Positions 9,622 through 17,557 of a stretch of 64,000 nt of DNA are shown here, in pieces. This DNA is from UBA8337 sp038143435 (GTDB lineage: Bacteria; Pseudomonadota; Alphaproteobacteria; RS24): NCBI GenBank assembly GCA_038143435.1, contig JAYQLX010000004.1:62001-126000 (forward strand), written 5' to 3'. Every line of letters starts with the position of its first letter. Position 1 is the first letter of the stretch. The notes beneath the pieces were generated by a model. The model saw only the letters and a program-made list of their open reading frames with translations, was not told the DNA's origin and made no database searches. Position numbers and translations under genes: made by a program.

Positions 9622-10662
9622 CTAAGGATAAAGCGGTTGCTGCTGCAATCCGGCTGTCTCATCAAAGCCGAACATTAAATTCATGTTTTGAATTGCCTGC
9701 CCGCTCGAGCCTTTCACCAGATTATCCAGCGTCGAGAACAAAATCACCCGACCGTCAATCCGATCATCAAAAGCCGCCAACAAACAGTAATTGGAGCCGC
9801 GCACATACCGCGTCGCGGGCACATCATCAACCACCCGCACAAACGGCTTGTCGGCATAGAATTCTTGCCATGCCGCTTTCATATCAGCCGCTTTGGCGCC
9901 ATTGGCGCACGCATAAATTGATACATATTCGCCGCGATTCATCGGCACGAGATGCGGCGTGAAATTGACCCGCACATCGTCGAGACCCGCCGCTTTGGCG
10001 ACCTCTTGCTCAATTTCAGGGGCATGGCGATGCGCCGCCACGCCATAGGCATTCATGCCTTCAGCCACCTCAGAGAACAGGTTTTGCTCTTTCAAACTGC
10101 GCCCTGCGCCGGTGACGCCTGACTTGGCGTCGATAATCAAATCATCGCTGCTCAACACACCGGCCTTGAGCAGTGGCAAGAGTGCGCTCAACGCTGCCGT
10201 CGGATAGCAGCCCGGGCAGGCGACCAGCCGCGCCTTTTTAATTTCATCGGCATAATGCTCGGTGAGGCCGTAAACCGCCTGGCTCAACAAGTTTGCATTA
10301 TCATGGCTGCGGCCATACCATTCGGCATAAATATCGGCATTGCGGAGCCGGAAATCAGCCGACATATCGATAATTTTCACGCTGTCCGGCACTTGCGCGA
10401 TAACGTCTTGCGCGGTCGAGTGCGGCAAACCGCAAATGGCCGCATCAATACCACCCCAATCAGCGTCTTCAGCTTTCACCAGAGCGGGCACGTCCAATCC
10501 CGCAAATTGCGGATAAATTTCAGCTAGTTCCTTACCGGCATGGGCATTGCCCGTCAGCAGCTTAATTTCAGCATTTGGATGCGCTGCGAGCAGGCGCACG
10601 GCATCGGCGCCGGTGTAACCCGACGCCCCGATAATGCCGACACTGATTTTGCTCGCGCTCAT
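9622..10662 (-). CDS. argC: N-acetyl-gamma-glutamyl-phosphate reductase
   Basis: ArgC makes N-acetylglutamate semialdehyde in arginine synthesis. The 346-residue frame is intact. It shows the NADP loop GIIGASGYTGAD, the active-site Cys in ACPGCYPTAA, and the catalytic His region HRHAPEIEQE, followed by FTPHLVPMNRG. It starts 9 bp after fabZ stops, at the end of a rplM-rpsI-fabZ-argC series, though a terminator after rpsI probably separates the ribosomal genes from the last two. In many alphaproteobacteria argC does follow rpsI. Confidence 0.94.
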   Translation of the reverse strand: MSASKISVGIIGASGYTGADAVRLLAAHPNAEIKLLTGNAHAGKELAEIYPQFAGLDVPALVKAEDADWGGIDAAICGLPHSTAQDVIAQVPDSVKIIDMSADFRLRNADIYAEWYGRSHDNANLLSQAVYGLTEHYADEIKKARLVACPGCYPTAALSALLPLLKAGVLSSDDLIIDAKSGVTGAGRSLKEQNLFSEVAEGMNAYGVAAHRHAPEIEQEVAKAAGLDDVRVNFTPHLVPMNRGEYVSIYACANGAKAADMKAAWQEFYADKPFVRVVDDVPATRYVRGSNYCLLAAFDDRIDGRVILFSTLDNLVKGSSGQAIQNMNLMFGFDETAGLQQQPLYP

Positions 10663-10671
10663 ACTGCACCT

Positions 10672-11157
10672 TTATGCATCGGGGTCGTGATTGACCGCCA
10701 TAATTTCACCTTCGGCCATTAACTGACCGTCAACATAAACCTCGCCTTTAAACTTATAGGCCATACCGCGACGCCTTATTTGCGTCACTTGTATCCGCAT
10801 TTGGTCGCCCGGCGTTACCGGATGACGGAAGCGCCCCTTGTCGCCCGTCATAAAGTAGATCAATTTGGTCTCAATCGGACTGCCGCTATCTTTGGCGTGT
10901 TGCAACACCAAAATGGCTGATACTTGCGCAATCGCCTCGATAATCAGAACACCGGGAAATACCGGATTTTCCGGAAAATGGCCGGTGAACCACGGCTCGG
11001 ACGCGGTGACATTCTTAATGCCAACACCCGATTGCTCACCATTCATTTCAACCACACGGTCAACCAACAAAAACGGATAACGGTGCGGCAGGAAATCCAT
11101 GATTTCCGTGATTGTGACGCTGCTGCCTTCAATGTTTTCGGACATCGAATCCCCCAT
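10672..11157 (-). CDS. fabZ: 3-hydroxyacyl-ACP dehydratase (FabZ)
   Basis: FabZ dehydrates 3-hydroxyacyl-ACP in fatty-acid elongation. The 161-residue hotdog protein has LPHRYPFLLVDRV at the N-terminus, the catalytic His in WFTGHFPENPVFPG, and the catalytic Glu in VLIIEAIAQVSA. I chose ATG at 11157 because AAGGAG lies 7 bp before it. Another ATG at 11145 also has a G-rich site. FabZ usually sits between lpxD and lpxA, but here it lies between rpsI and argC, so a second copy elsewhere is possible. Confidence 0.92.
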   Translation of the reverse strand: MGDSMSENIEGSSVTITEIMDFLPHRYPFLLVDRVVEMNGEQSGVGIKNVTASEPWFTGHFPENPVFPGVLIIEAIAQVSAILVLQHAKDSGSPIETKLIYFMTGDKGRFRHPVTPGDQMRIQVTQIRRRGMAYKFKGEVYVDGQLMAEGEIMAVNHDPDA

Positions 11158-11180
11158 CAAATTTCTCCTTGTTCATAACA

Positions 11181-11210
11181 AAAAAGGGGCCAAAAAGCCC
11201 CTTTTTCTTT
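11181..11210 (-). terminator. Rho-independent terminator after rpsI
   Basis: An inverted repeat with arms AAAAAGGGGC and GCCCCTTTTT around a short loop is followed on the minus strand by a T run. It sits just after the rpsI stop and would separate the ribosomal operon from fabZ-argC. Confidence 0.8.
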
Positions 11211-11227
11211 CGCCATAGCAAAGAGGC

Positions 11228-11743
11228 TTAACGTTTCGAGAACTGGAAGCTACGGCGCGCTTTCGCACGGCCATATTTCTTACGCTCAACAACACGGCTG
11301 TCGCGCGTCAAGAAGCCACCTTTTTTCAGAACAGGGCGCAGGCCCGGCTCGTAATAGGTCAGCGCTTTAGACAGACCGTGACGCACCGCACCGGCTTGGC
11401 CTGACAGGCCGCCACCGCTTACCGTTGCGATCACATCAAATTGACCGTCGCGCTCGGCTGAAACCAGCGGTTGGCGCAAAATCATACGCAGCACAGGACG
11501 TGCGAAGAATTTCTCTTCTTCCTTACCGTTCACCGTGATGACACCGCTACCCGGCTTAATCCAAACGCGCGCAATGGCGTTTTTCCGTTTACCGGTTGCA
11601 TAGGCGCGGCCTTGCTCGTCAATTTTCGGCTCGGCAGGTGTGACCGGCGTTTCAGCTACCGCAGCTGCACTCTCGTCACCGGCCGCAGCCGTGCCGAGTG
11701 CCGTGTCGAGATTTTCCAATGTTGTTTCCGTTGTCTCAGACAT
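11228..11743 (-). CDS. rpsI: 30S ribosomal protein S9
   Basis: S9 is a small-subunit protein whose basic C-terminal tail reaches the P-site tRNA. The conserved core begins at about residue 48 with ATGKRKNAIARVW and ends with the basic tail KKYGRAKARRSFQFSKR. An N-terminal extension of some 45 acidic, Ala-rich residues precedes the core; such extensions are known in alphaproteobacterial S9. The start at 11743 is an ATG preceded in frame by a GTG. The rplM stop overlaps or touches its start, as in the usual rplM-rpsI operon. Confidence 0.96.
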   Translation of the reverse strand: MSETTETTLENLDTALGTAAAGDESAAAVAETPVTPAEPKIDEQGRAYATGKRKNAIARVWIKPGSGVITVNGKEEEKFFARPVLRMILRQPLVSAERDGQFDVIATVSGGGLSGQAGAVRHGLSKALTYYEPGLRPVLKKGGFLTRDSRVVERKKYGRAKARRSFQFSKR

Positions 11744-11745
11744 CA

Positions 11746-12207
11746 CTATGCCCTCACATTCTTGCTGTTCATGGCCGCGACATCGAGCGCCTCAGGCGAT
11801 TGTGCCTCATGCGGATGCTCGCTTCCGGCATATACTTTCAAATTGCGGAGTTGCTGACGTGCCAGCGGGCCACGCGGCAACATGCGCTTCACGGCCATTT
11901 CCACAACACGCTCAGGAAACTTGCCTTCCAGCACTTTTTCCGGCGTGGTTTCCTTAATGCCGCCCGGATAACCGGTGTGGCGATAATATTTTTTGTCAGC
12001 CATTTTCTTGCCGGTGAATTTCACCTTATCGGCATTAATGACTACAACATGGTCACCGCAATCCATATGCGGCGTAAATGTCGGCAAATGCTTGCCGCGC
12101 AAACGCATTGCAATCACGGCAGCCAGTCGCCCGACAACCATGTTTTCGGCATCAATGAGAATCCACTTTTTCTCAATATCGGCCGGTTTTGCAGAATATG
12201 TTTTCAT
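11746..12207 (-). CDS. rplM: 50S ribosomal protein L13
   Basis: L13 is a primary-binding large-subunit protein. The 153-residue product starts MKTYSAKPADIEKKW, has VVGRLAAVIAMRLRGKH and DHVVVINADKVKFTGKK, and ends with a short basic and acidic tail. I start at 12207, where GGACGAG lies about 5 bp upstream, rather than at an in-frame codon 69 bp earlier. rpsI follows directly. A candidate promoter with an unusual palindromic spacer lies 41 bp upstream. Confidence 0.95.
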   Translation of the reverse strand: MKTYSAKPADIEKKWILIDAENMVVGRLAAVIAMRLRGKHLPTFTPHMDCGDHVVVINADKVKFTGKKMADKKYYRHTGYPGGIKETTPEKVLEGKFPERVVEMAVKRMLPRGPLARQQLRNLKVYAGSEHPHEAQSPEALDVAAMNSKNVRA

Positions 12208-12247
12208 CTGTCTCGTCCTGTTTCCACCCGTCTTGGGCATTGGCGAT

Positions 12248-12276
12248 GTTTTAAGTCGCGCAACGCGACTTTGCAA
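12248..12276 (-). promoter_or_regulatory. Candidate rplM promoter with palindromic spacer
   Basis: On the minus strand TTGCAA (12276-12271) and TAAAAC (12253-12248) are separated by 17 bp that form a perfect palindrome, AGTCGCG-TTG-CGCGACT. The spacing suits sigma-70, and an operator filling the spacer would block or remodel polymerase binding. The boxes match consensus only moderately. Confidence 0.4.
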
Positions 12277-12290
12277 TGCTTAATTGCAGT

Positions 12291-12313
12291 AAAAAACCAT
12301 TGCAAAGCAATGG
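12291..12313 (-). terminator. Terminator after ctaA
   Basis: On the minus strand CCATTGC-TTT-GCAATGG is followed by six Ts, just after the ctaA stop and ahead of the rplM promoter. This is a typical intrinsic terminator. Confidence 0.8.
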
Positions 12314-12343
12314 CTTATAAATTTGGTAATTGTTTACCGTATG

Positions 12344-13389
12344 CTAAAGCGCTTGTTTGTAAAGAATATGCAGATGCGCAACAGCAATCGCCAGCAAGGC
12401 CACCGCGCCAAGCTGATGCGCCGCGCCCAATGAAATCGGCACAGCCAGCATCAAGGCGCTGATGCCCAGCACGATTTGCAACAACAGCGCGCCGCCCAGC
12501 CATTTGGCCGACAGTGCCGCCGCCCCACCCGTGCCGGAACGCAGGACGCGATGTATATGCCAAACGATAAAAGCGGTCAGCGCATAGGCGACCATGCGGT
12601 GATCAAATTGCACGGTCAGATGACTTTCAAAGAAATTGAGCCAGAAAGGCTGCATATCAAACAGGCCGGCGGGAATGAAATCGCCATCCATGAGCGGCCA
12701 ATCCGTATAGGTTTTACCGGCGTTTATTCCAGCCACCAGTGCGCCGAGCAGCGACTGCATCAGCACGGCGACAACGATAATCGCAGCAATGACGGATTGT
12801 TTGCCGAAACCACCGCTTTTGGCTGTGCCGCGCCAATAATTCAACGCCAACCAAAGCGAGGCAGCGAAGATAATCAAAGCCAGCCCCAAATGCATGGCAA
12901 GACGATATTGGCTGACATCAACCCGCTCCGTCAGGCCGCTGGCTACCATATACCAGCCCATAAAACCTTGCAGGCCGCCAAGCGCAAACAGACCGAGCAA
13001 GGGCGGTAATTGGCGGCGGCTGATTTTTTCTGCATGAGGAAAACGACAAACGGAATAAAGAATACCAAGCCGACAATGCGACCCAAGAAACGATGCCCCC
13101 ACTCCCACCAGTAAATGAATTTGAACTCGGCCATGCTCATACCAAGATTGACCAATTGATATTCGGGAATTTGTTTATATTTCTCAAACTCTGCCAGCCA
13201 GTCGGCTTGCGTAAATGGCGGCAGCGCCCCGCGTATCGGCGCCCATTCGGTTATCGACAGGCCGCTATCGGTCAGCCGCGTCAGCCCACCGACCAACACC
13301 ATCAGCATGACAAAGCCCGCGACGGTAAACAGCCAGAGTGCGATTTGTCGATCGGAGGCGCTGGGCGCAGATATCACGTTTGAACTCAT
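12344..13389 (-). CDS. ctaA: Heme A synthase (CtaA/COX15), one frameshift
   Basis: CtaA oxidises heme O to heme A for aa3 cytochrome oxidase. It is a membrane protein with about eight helices. The first segment holds VGGLTRLTDSGLSITEW and the heme-ligand region WWEWGHRFLGR. The frame breaks near 13030 at a run of six As where seven would restore reading. The second segment has VDVSQYRLAMHLGLA, QFDHRMVAYAL, and AAHQLGAVALL with the remaining heme His residues. The start at ATG 13389 was chosen over an in-frame codon at 13467. The total is about 348 codons, normal for the alphaproteobacterial type. Confidence 0.9.
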
Positions 13390-13488
13390 GGTTTGTATAT
13401 AGGCTTTTCGCGCTTGGCTCGCCTTGCGACCAAACATCGCGAGAGACAGTGATTGGAGATGCGCCACGCTTCGTGTTACACGCTTCTC

Positions 13489-13740
13489 ATGTCTGAGACA
13501 TCACAAAAGAAATTCAACAAGCCTTGGCTGCCGATGCGCATTCGCAAGCTCATCGGACTGGTGCTGATGCTTGCGCTGATTATATTTTACGCGCTGATTG
13601 TGATGTCCGTTGCCGTGACCACCAGCGTGCCTGACAATGGCATTGTCGAGTTTTTCTATTATTTGGTGGCCGGCGTCGCTTGGGTCGTCCCCGCCGCCGC
13701 CATTATTTATTGGATGCAGCGACCGGACGAACCGCAATAG
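13489..13740 (+). CDS. DUF2842 small membrane protein
   Basis: This 83-residue protein has a short basic N-terminus, MRIRKLIG in the middle, and two hydrophobic helices, LVLMLALIIFYALIV and AGVAWVVPAAAIIYWMQ, matching the DUF2842 pattern common in alphaproteobacteria. The start ATG at 13489 is preferred over an upstream in-frame codon at 13453, which lies within the region divergent from ctaA. No function is known. It is convergent with the microprotein and tRNA-Pro on the other strand. Confidence 0.8.
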   Translation: MSETSQKKFNKPWLPMRIRKLIGLVLMLALIIFYALIVMSVAVTTSVPDNGIVEFFYYLVAGVAWVVPAAAIIYWMQRPDEPQ

Positions 13741-13743
13741 CCC

Positions 13744-13824
13744 CTAGTCAGGGCGACCGAACTGAAAAATGTTCAGCGCGACGAAAGCGACAATAAAAAT
13801 AACGATAGGCAAAATTGCAGACAT
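13744..13824 (-). CDS. Candidate 26-residue membrane microprotein
   Basis: A short frame encodes MSAILPIVIFIVAFVALNIF followed by six more residues (QFGRPD). It has a strong ribosome site, GGAG, 7 bp before ATG. The product is a single hydrophobic helix with a short polar C-tail. It lies 20 bp downstream of tRNA-Pro on the same strand and could be read from the tRNA promoter. It is too short for normal gene callers. Function is unknown; reality rests on the ribosome site and clean helix. Confidence 0.5.
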   Translation of the reverse strand: MSAILPIVIFIVAFVALNIFQFGRPD

Positions 13825-13843
13825 TTTTTTCTCCAGCTTCTAA

Positions 13844-13920
13844 TGGTCGGAGCGGCGGGATTCGAACCCACGACCCCTTGTCCCCCAGACAAGTGCGCTA
13901 CCGGGCTGCGCTACGCTCCG
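13844..13920 (-). tRNA. tRNA-Pro (anticodon GGG)
   Basis: The minus strand gives a full cloverleaf: acceptor CGGAGCG/CGCTCCG, D arm with GCGCAGCCCGGTAGCGC, anticodon loop CTGGGGG with anticodon GGG, T arm GGTTCGAATCC, and an encoded CCA. Confidence 0.94.
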
Positions 13921-13930
13921 ACTTAGGCAT

Positions 13931-13959
13931 TTACTATGCAGTTTCAGTAAAAAAGGCAA
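13931..13959 (-). promoter_or_regulatory. Candidate promoter of tRNA-Pro
   Basis: On the minus strand TTGCCT (13959-13954) and TAGTAA (13936-13931) are 17 bp apart, 11 bp before the tRNA. The -35 box lies in the first copy of the 34-bp direct repeat. Confidence 0.5.
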
Positions 13960-13984
13960 GTGACGGATTGTCGGAACAAACCGA
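13951..13984. repeat. 34-bp direct repeat, copy 1
   Basis: This stretch, starting aaaaggcaagtgacgg, recurs exactly at 14037-14070. The two copies flank a terminator hairpin between merR and tRNA-Pro. The 3' half contains TCGG and CCGA arms. Confidence 0.9.
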
Positions 13985-14003
13985 TTGCTCACGGCGCTGG
14001 CGG

Positions 14004-14032
14004 AAAAGGGCGCTGCGCGCCCAAGCCCTTTT
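14004..14032 (-). terminator. Hairpin after merR, probable terminator
   Basis: Arms AAAAGGGC (14004-14011) and GCCCTTTT (14025-14032) pair perfectly around a 13-nt loop downstream of the merR stop. The T-rich end suits termination in either direction. Confidence 0.6.
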
Positions 14033-14036
14033 ACCG

Positions 14037-14070
14037 AAAAGGCAAGTGACGGATTGTCGGAACAAACCGA
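14037..14070. repeat. 34-bp direct repeat, copy 2
   Basis: This is an exact copy of 13951-13984, 86 bp away, ending 19 bp before the merR stop codon. Confidence 0.9.
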
Positions 14071-14088
14071 CTTCGAAGGTAAGACGAA

Positions 14089-14484
14089 CTAGTTATCTTC
14101 ACCGACCAATAAAATGCGCGCCTGCACAAGGTTTTGACGCGCCGCCTCAAGCTTGCTACGGCGGTTAAGCCCCATTTCGTTGAGTTGTGACGGCGGCTTC
14201 GGCTTTTCACCTGAAGCCAGCGCACGCACATCGGCAATGCCGTTTTCTTTGAGGTGCTTTTGCGCCCCTTTAATGGTCATGCCCTGCCCGTGCAGCAAAT
14301 GTTTGATACCGGCAATCAGTTCAACATCTTCGGGGCGATAATAGCGGCGCCCGGCAGCCCGCTTGACCGGTTGGATTTCGTCAAACTTGCTTTCCCAAAA
14401 GCGCAGCACATGCGGCTTCACGTCAAGCGCCTCGGCCACCTCGCTAATGGTGCGAAAGGCGCTTTCTGATTTTCCTGACGTCAT
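14089..14484 (-). CDS. MerR-family transcriptional regulator
   Basis: This 131-residue protein has an N-terminal winged-helix MerR domain: FRTISEVAEALDVKPHVLRFWESKF, shown here by its helix-turn-helix and RFWE motif, then RRYYRPEDVELI and a helix that leads into a short C-terminal coiled segment. No Cys-rich metal site is seen. It follows ihfA by 9 bp, as in the conserved plsX-fabH-ihfA-merR order of alphaproteobacteria. The ligand, if any, and the targets are unknown. Confidence 0.85.
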   Translation of the reverse strand: MTSGKSESAFRTISEVAEALDVKPHVLRFWESKFDEIQPVKRAAGRRYYRPEDVELIAGIKHLLHGQGMTIKGAQKHLKENGIADVRALASGEKPKPPSQLNEMGLNRRSKLEAARQNLVQARILLVGEDN

Positions 14485-14493
14485 GAAAGTGTT

Positions 14494-14799
14494 TTAACCG
14501 AGGCCGGCCATTTTGTTGATTTTTTCTTTGAGGACATGGCTGGCGCGAAAGCTGAGAACACGACGCGGTTCAATCGGCACTTCCTCACCTGTTTTCGGAT
14601 TGCGGCCTATGCGACCGTTTTTATGGCGCACCAAAAATGACCCAAAAGAAGACAGTTTGACATTTTCGCCGCGAATTAAAGCATCGGAAATTTCATCGAG
14701 AACGGTTTCGACAATTTGCGCCGACTCGCTTCGCGACAAGCCCACCGTATTGTAAACAATTTCGCTCAAGTCAGAGCGCGTAACCGTTTTTCCCGCCAT
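14494..14799 (-). CDS. ihfA: Integration host factor subunit alpha
   Basis: IhfA pairs with IhfB to bend DNA sharply at specific sites. The 101-residue protein shows TRSDLSEIVYNTVGLSRSE, the VKLSSFGSFLVRHK body, and the DNA-intercalating beta arm GRNPKTGEEVPI with its Pro. The N-terminal TRxDL pattern and the length favour the alpha subunit. It lies between fabH and merR, its usual neighbours in this class. Confidence 0.94.
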   Translation of the reverse strand: MAGKTVTRSDLSEIVYNTVGLSRSESAQIVETVLDEISDALIRGENVKLSSFGSFLVRHKNGRIGRNPKTGEEVPIEPRRVLSFRASHVLKEKINKMAGLG

Positions 14800-14876
14800 T
14801 GCATAATCTCCTCAAGGCGAAGTTAAGCACAAGCCAAATTGGCGGCGCAAGCATAAAACATAATTAAATGAGGGAT

Positions 14877-15851
14877 TTATACCCAGCGAATAAGATTGGC
14901 ACCCCATGTCAGGCCGCCGCCCATCGCTTCCAACATTACCAAATCGCCCGATGCGACACGCCCGCTTTTAACCAATTCATGCAGAGCCAGCGGAATTGAG
15001 GCGGCTGAGGTATTGGCATGGCTTTGCACTGTCACCACCGTTTTTTCTGGCGGCAGTCCGATTTTTTTGGCTACGCCATCAATGATGCGTTTATTGGCTT
15101 GATGCGGCACGAACCAGTCAATATCGGCAACCGTTAATGCATGACGCTGCAAAAGGCTGTTGATCGCTTCGGCAATATTGCCGACCGCATGGCGATAAAC
15201 TTCACGCCCCTGCATGCGCAACTTGCCCGTCGTGCCAGTCGTCGAGGGGCCGCCATCGACATAAAGCAAATCGGTCAGATTACCGTCCGAGCGCAAATAA
15301 GAGCCGATAATATGCGGCTCGTTTTCATCGGCAATATCCGTTGCCTCCAACACCACGGCACCGCCGCCATCGCCAAACAATACGGCGGTCGCGCGGTCTT
15401 CCCAATCGAGCAAACGCGTCATGGTTTCCGCACCAATCAACAAAACGCGCTCGGCCTGTCCGGTTTCTACCATTGCTGAGGCGACACTCAGCCCATAGAC
15501 AAAGCCCGAGCAAACGGCTTGCACATCAAAGGCAGCGCCGTGACCGATACCCAGTTTTTTCTGAACCAGTGCTGCCGTGGCGGGAAAGGTCAAATCGGGC
15601 GTTGTGGTTGATACGATAATCATATCAATGTCATTGGCGGTAATGCCTGCATGGCTCAAAGCCTGCTGCGCCGCCGCCAAAGCAATATCGCTGGTCGCTT
15701 CCCCATCAGCCGCCCGATGGCGCTGTTTTATGCCCGACCGCGTGGTAATCCACTCATCGCTGGTATCAAGGATTTGTGACAAATCATCATTGCCAACAAT
15801 CTCGTCGGGCAAGTAACTGCCAATTCCGATTATTTTTGCTTTGCGGGGCAT
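14877..15851 (-). CDS. fabH: 3-oxoacyl-ACP synthase III
   Basis: FabH condenses acetyl-CoA with malonyl-ACP to start fatty-acid synthesis. The 324-residue protein has the catalytic Cys in FDVQAVCSGFVYGL, the His in WFVPHQANKRIID, and the Asn in VQSHANTSAASIPL, a full C-H-N triad. A GGAGGG ribosome site precedes the ATG. plsX ends 21 bp upstream, so the two are co-transcribed and link phospholipid and fatty-acid initiation. Confidence 0.96.
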   Translation of the reverse strand: MPRKAKIIGIGSYLPDEIVGNDDLSQILDTSDEWITTRSGIKQRHRAADGEATSDIALAAAQQALSHAGITANDIDMIIVSTTTPDLTFPATAALVQKKLGIGHGAAFDVQAVCSGFVYGLSVASAMVETGQAERVLLIGAETMTRLLDWEDRATAVLFGDGGGAVVLEATDIADENEPHIIGSYLRSDGNLTDLLYVDGGPSTTGTTGKLRMQGREVYRHAVGNIAEAINSLLQRHALTVADIDWFVPHQANKRIIDGVAKKIGLPPEKTVVTVQSHANTSAASIPLALHELVKSGRVASGDLVMLEAMGGGLTWGANLIRWV

Positions 15852-15872
15852 AAGCCCTCCTAGCTGATGTTA

Positions 15873-16916
15873 TCAATCAAGCGACTCTGCCCAAGCATCA
15901 TCGAGCAGTGCCTGTATTTTTTCGATACGCCTTGAAATTTCACCCAACATATCGGCGTCAGCCGCCTCAATCGCAACTTCTACCGCAGTGGCAAAGCCGT
16001 CGGCATCGGCCCCGCCATGACTTTTAACAACCACACCATTCAGCCCGAGAAACATGCCACCATTGGCAGCATTCGGATCCATGCGCGCGCGCAATGCATC
16101 AAACCCGCTTTTGGCAAACAGATAGCCGGTTTTGGTCATCAGTGAACTGCTCATTGCTTGCCGCAAATATTCGGCCATTTGCCGTGCCGTGCCTTCAGCC
16201 GTTTTAAGGGCAATATTGCCGGTGAAACCGTCTGTGACCACAACATCAACATCGCCGCGACCGATACCGTCGCCTTCGACAAAACCTTTGAAGTTCAACT
16301 CCGAACGTTCAAGCAGCTCGGCCGCCTCTTTAACCTCATCCGTGCCCTTCATTTCTTCCGTGCCGATATTAAGCAATCCGATTTCAGGTTTTTTCAGGCC
16401 GAAAACAGTGCGCGCATAGGCAGCACCCATAGCTGCAAATTGAACATATTGCGACGCCGTGCCGCCAATATTGGCACCGACATCAAGAACCACGCTTTCG
16501 CCGCGCACGGTCGGCCAGATGCATGCAATCGCCGGACGTTCAATCCCCGGCTGGGTGCGTAAAACAACTTTCGACATGGCCATCAAAGCGCCGGTATTGC
16601 CGGCTGAGACACAGGCCTGCGCCTCACCCTCTTTAACTGCATGAATGGCCTTCCACATGCCGGAGACTTTGCGCCCTTGCCGTAAGGCAACACTGGGCTT
16701 GGCGTCCATCGGCACGTCAACATCGCAATGGATAATGCGCGATACGTCAGACAGCGCGGCATGCTTTTTCAGTTCGGTGCTTATTTGGTCTTCATTGCCG
16801 AAAAGCAAATATGAGGCATGCGGGCGCGCTTTATGGATACGCGCCAAGCCGTCAATCGTGACGGCGGGCCCGAAGTCGCCTCCCATAGCATCAATTGCAA
16901 TTACGGTTTTAGTCAC
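15873..16916 (-). CDS. plsX: Phosphate acyltransferase PlsX
   Basis: PlsX converts acyl-ACP to acyl-phosphate for glycerolipid synthesis. The 347-residue frame starts with GTG at 16916, preceded by AGGGAA, and opens with VIAIDAMGGDFGP. Other hallmarks are SAGNTGALMA, DVGANIGG, GLLNIGTEEMKG and VVTDGFTGNIALKTAEG. It lies between DUF177 and fabH in the normal order. The family is cytoplasmic and peripheral to the membrane. Confidence 0.95.
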   Translation of the reverse strand: MTKTVIAIDAMGGDFGPAVTIDGLARIHKARPHASYLLFGNEDQISTELKKHAALSDVSRIIHCDVDVPMDAKPSVALRQGRKVSGMWKAIHAVKEGEAQACVSAGNTGALMAMSKVVLRTQPGIERPAIACIWPTVRGESVVLDVGANIGGTASQYVQFAAMGAAYARTVFGLKKPEIGLLNIGTEEMKGTDEVKEAAELLERSELNFKGFVEGDGIGRGDVDVVVTDGFTGNIALKTAEGTARQMAEYLRQAMSSSLMTKTGYLFAKSGFDALRARMDPNAANGGMFLGLNGVVVKSHGGADADGFATAVEVAIEAADADMLGEISRRIEKIQALLDDAWAESLD

Positions 16917-16984
16917 AAGTTCCCTCGCTACCGATACTTACCATACAAAAACGCCGCACCATATGCGCCTGTTTGATTATTTTA

Positions 16985-17557
16985 TCAAGCTTGACCGTCA
17001 GAAGGTTTGAGCGCCGATAATGCGGCAAAGGGCGATTGCTCAGCATCTTCGGCCTCTATTTCAGCCTCACTTTGCCCATATCCGCCGAATTCGGCCCCTT
17101 CGACGCGCGGATAAGCCGGTATTTCCATTGCAAAGACCTGCGTTACCATTTCGCCAATATCGGCTTGCCCGTTCTGCATGGCTTCGGGCAGTTCCGTATC
17201 AAAGTCGTCTTCCGGCACAATATATTTGGCGACCAATTCCTGTGGCTGAAACTCGGTTGAGAAATTTTGTTCAATATCGGTCCATAGCGGTTCAAGCGTC
17301 ACGCCACAGATTTGCCGCACCCGCCCGCGCACCGTTCCATTGGCTTGCAAGCATTGTTTATCAAGCGGCAACAGCAAAGCTTGAAAATGCAAATCGGCCA
17401 CTTCCTCAACATTGAAGCGCCCCGCCAAAGCCTGCAAAACATCGGCCTCTACCTTGTGGTCTATCTCAAACCCATTGGGCGGCACTTCATCGAGCAGTAC
17501 CAGCAGGCTCATTTCCGCTTCGCCAAACGGCGCGGCCAGTGTCTCTTCTTCACTCAT
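16985..17557 (-). CDS. DUF177 (YceD-type) protein
   Basis: This 190-residue acidic protein fits DUF177, with a core containing VRGRVRQICGVTLEPL (one Cys of the usual pair) and DIGEMVTQVFAMEIPAYPR near the end. In many bacteria DUF177 precedes rpmF and is linked to 23S rRNA metabolism. Here rpmF is absent and plsX follows directly. The start overlaps the stop of the upstream chaperone gene by 4 bp. Confidence 0.88.
   Translation of the reverse strand: MSEEETLAAPFGEAEMSLLVLLDEVPPNGFEIDHKVEADVLQALAGRFNVEEVADLHFQALLLPLDKQCLQANGTVRGRVRQICGVTLEPLWTDIEQNFSTEFQPQELVAKYIVPEDDFDTELPEAMQNGQADIGEMVTQVFAMEIPAYPRVEGAEFGGYGQSEAEIEAEDAEQSPFAALSALKPSDGQA

Noticed and set aside
11698..12462. 254-codon plus-strand frame across rpsI, rplM and ctaA
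   Set aside because: It spans three real genes on the other strand and a terminator.
13815..14168. Frame containing GGIRTHDPLSPRQVRYRAALRS
   Set aside because: This peptide is a known false translation of tRNA-Pro and its flanks.
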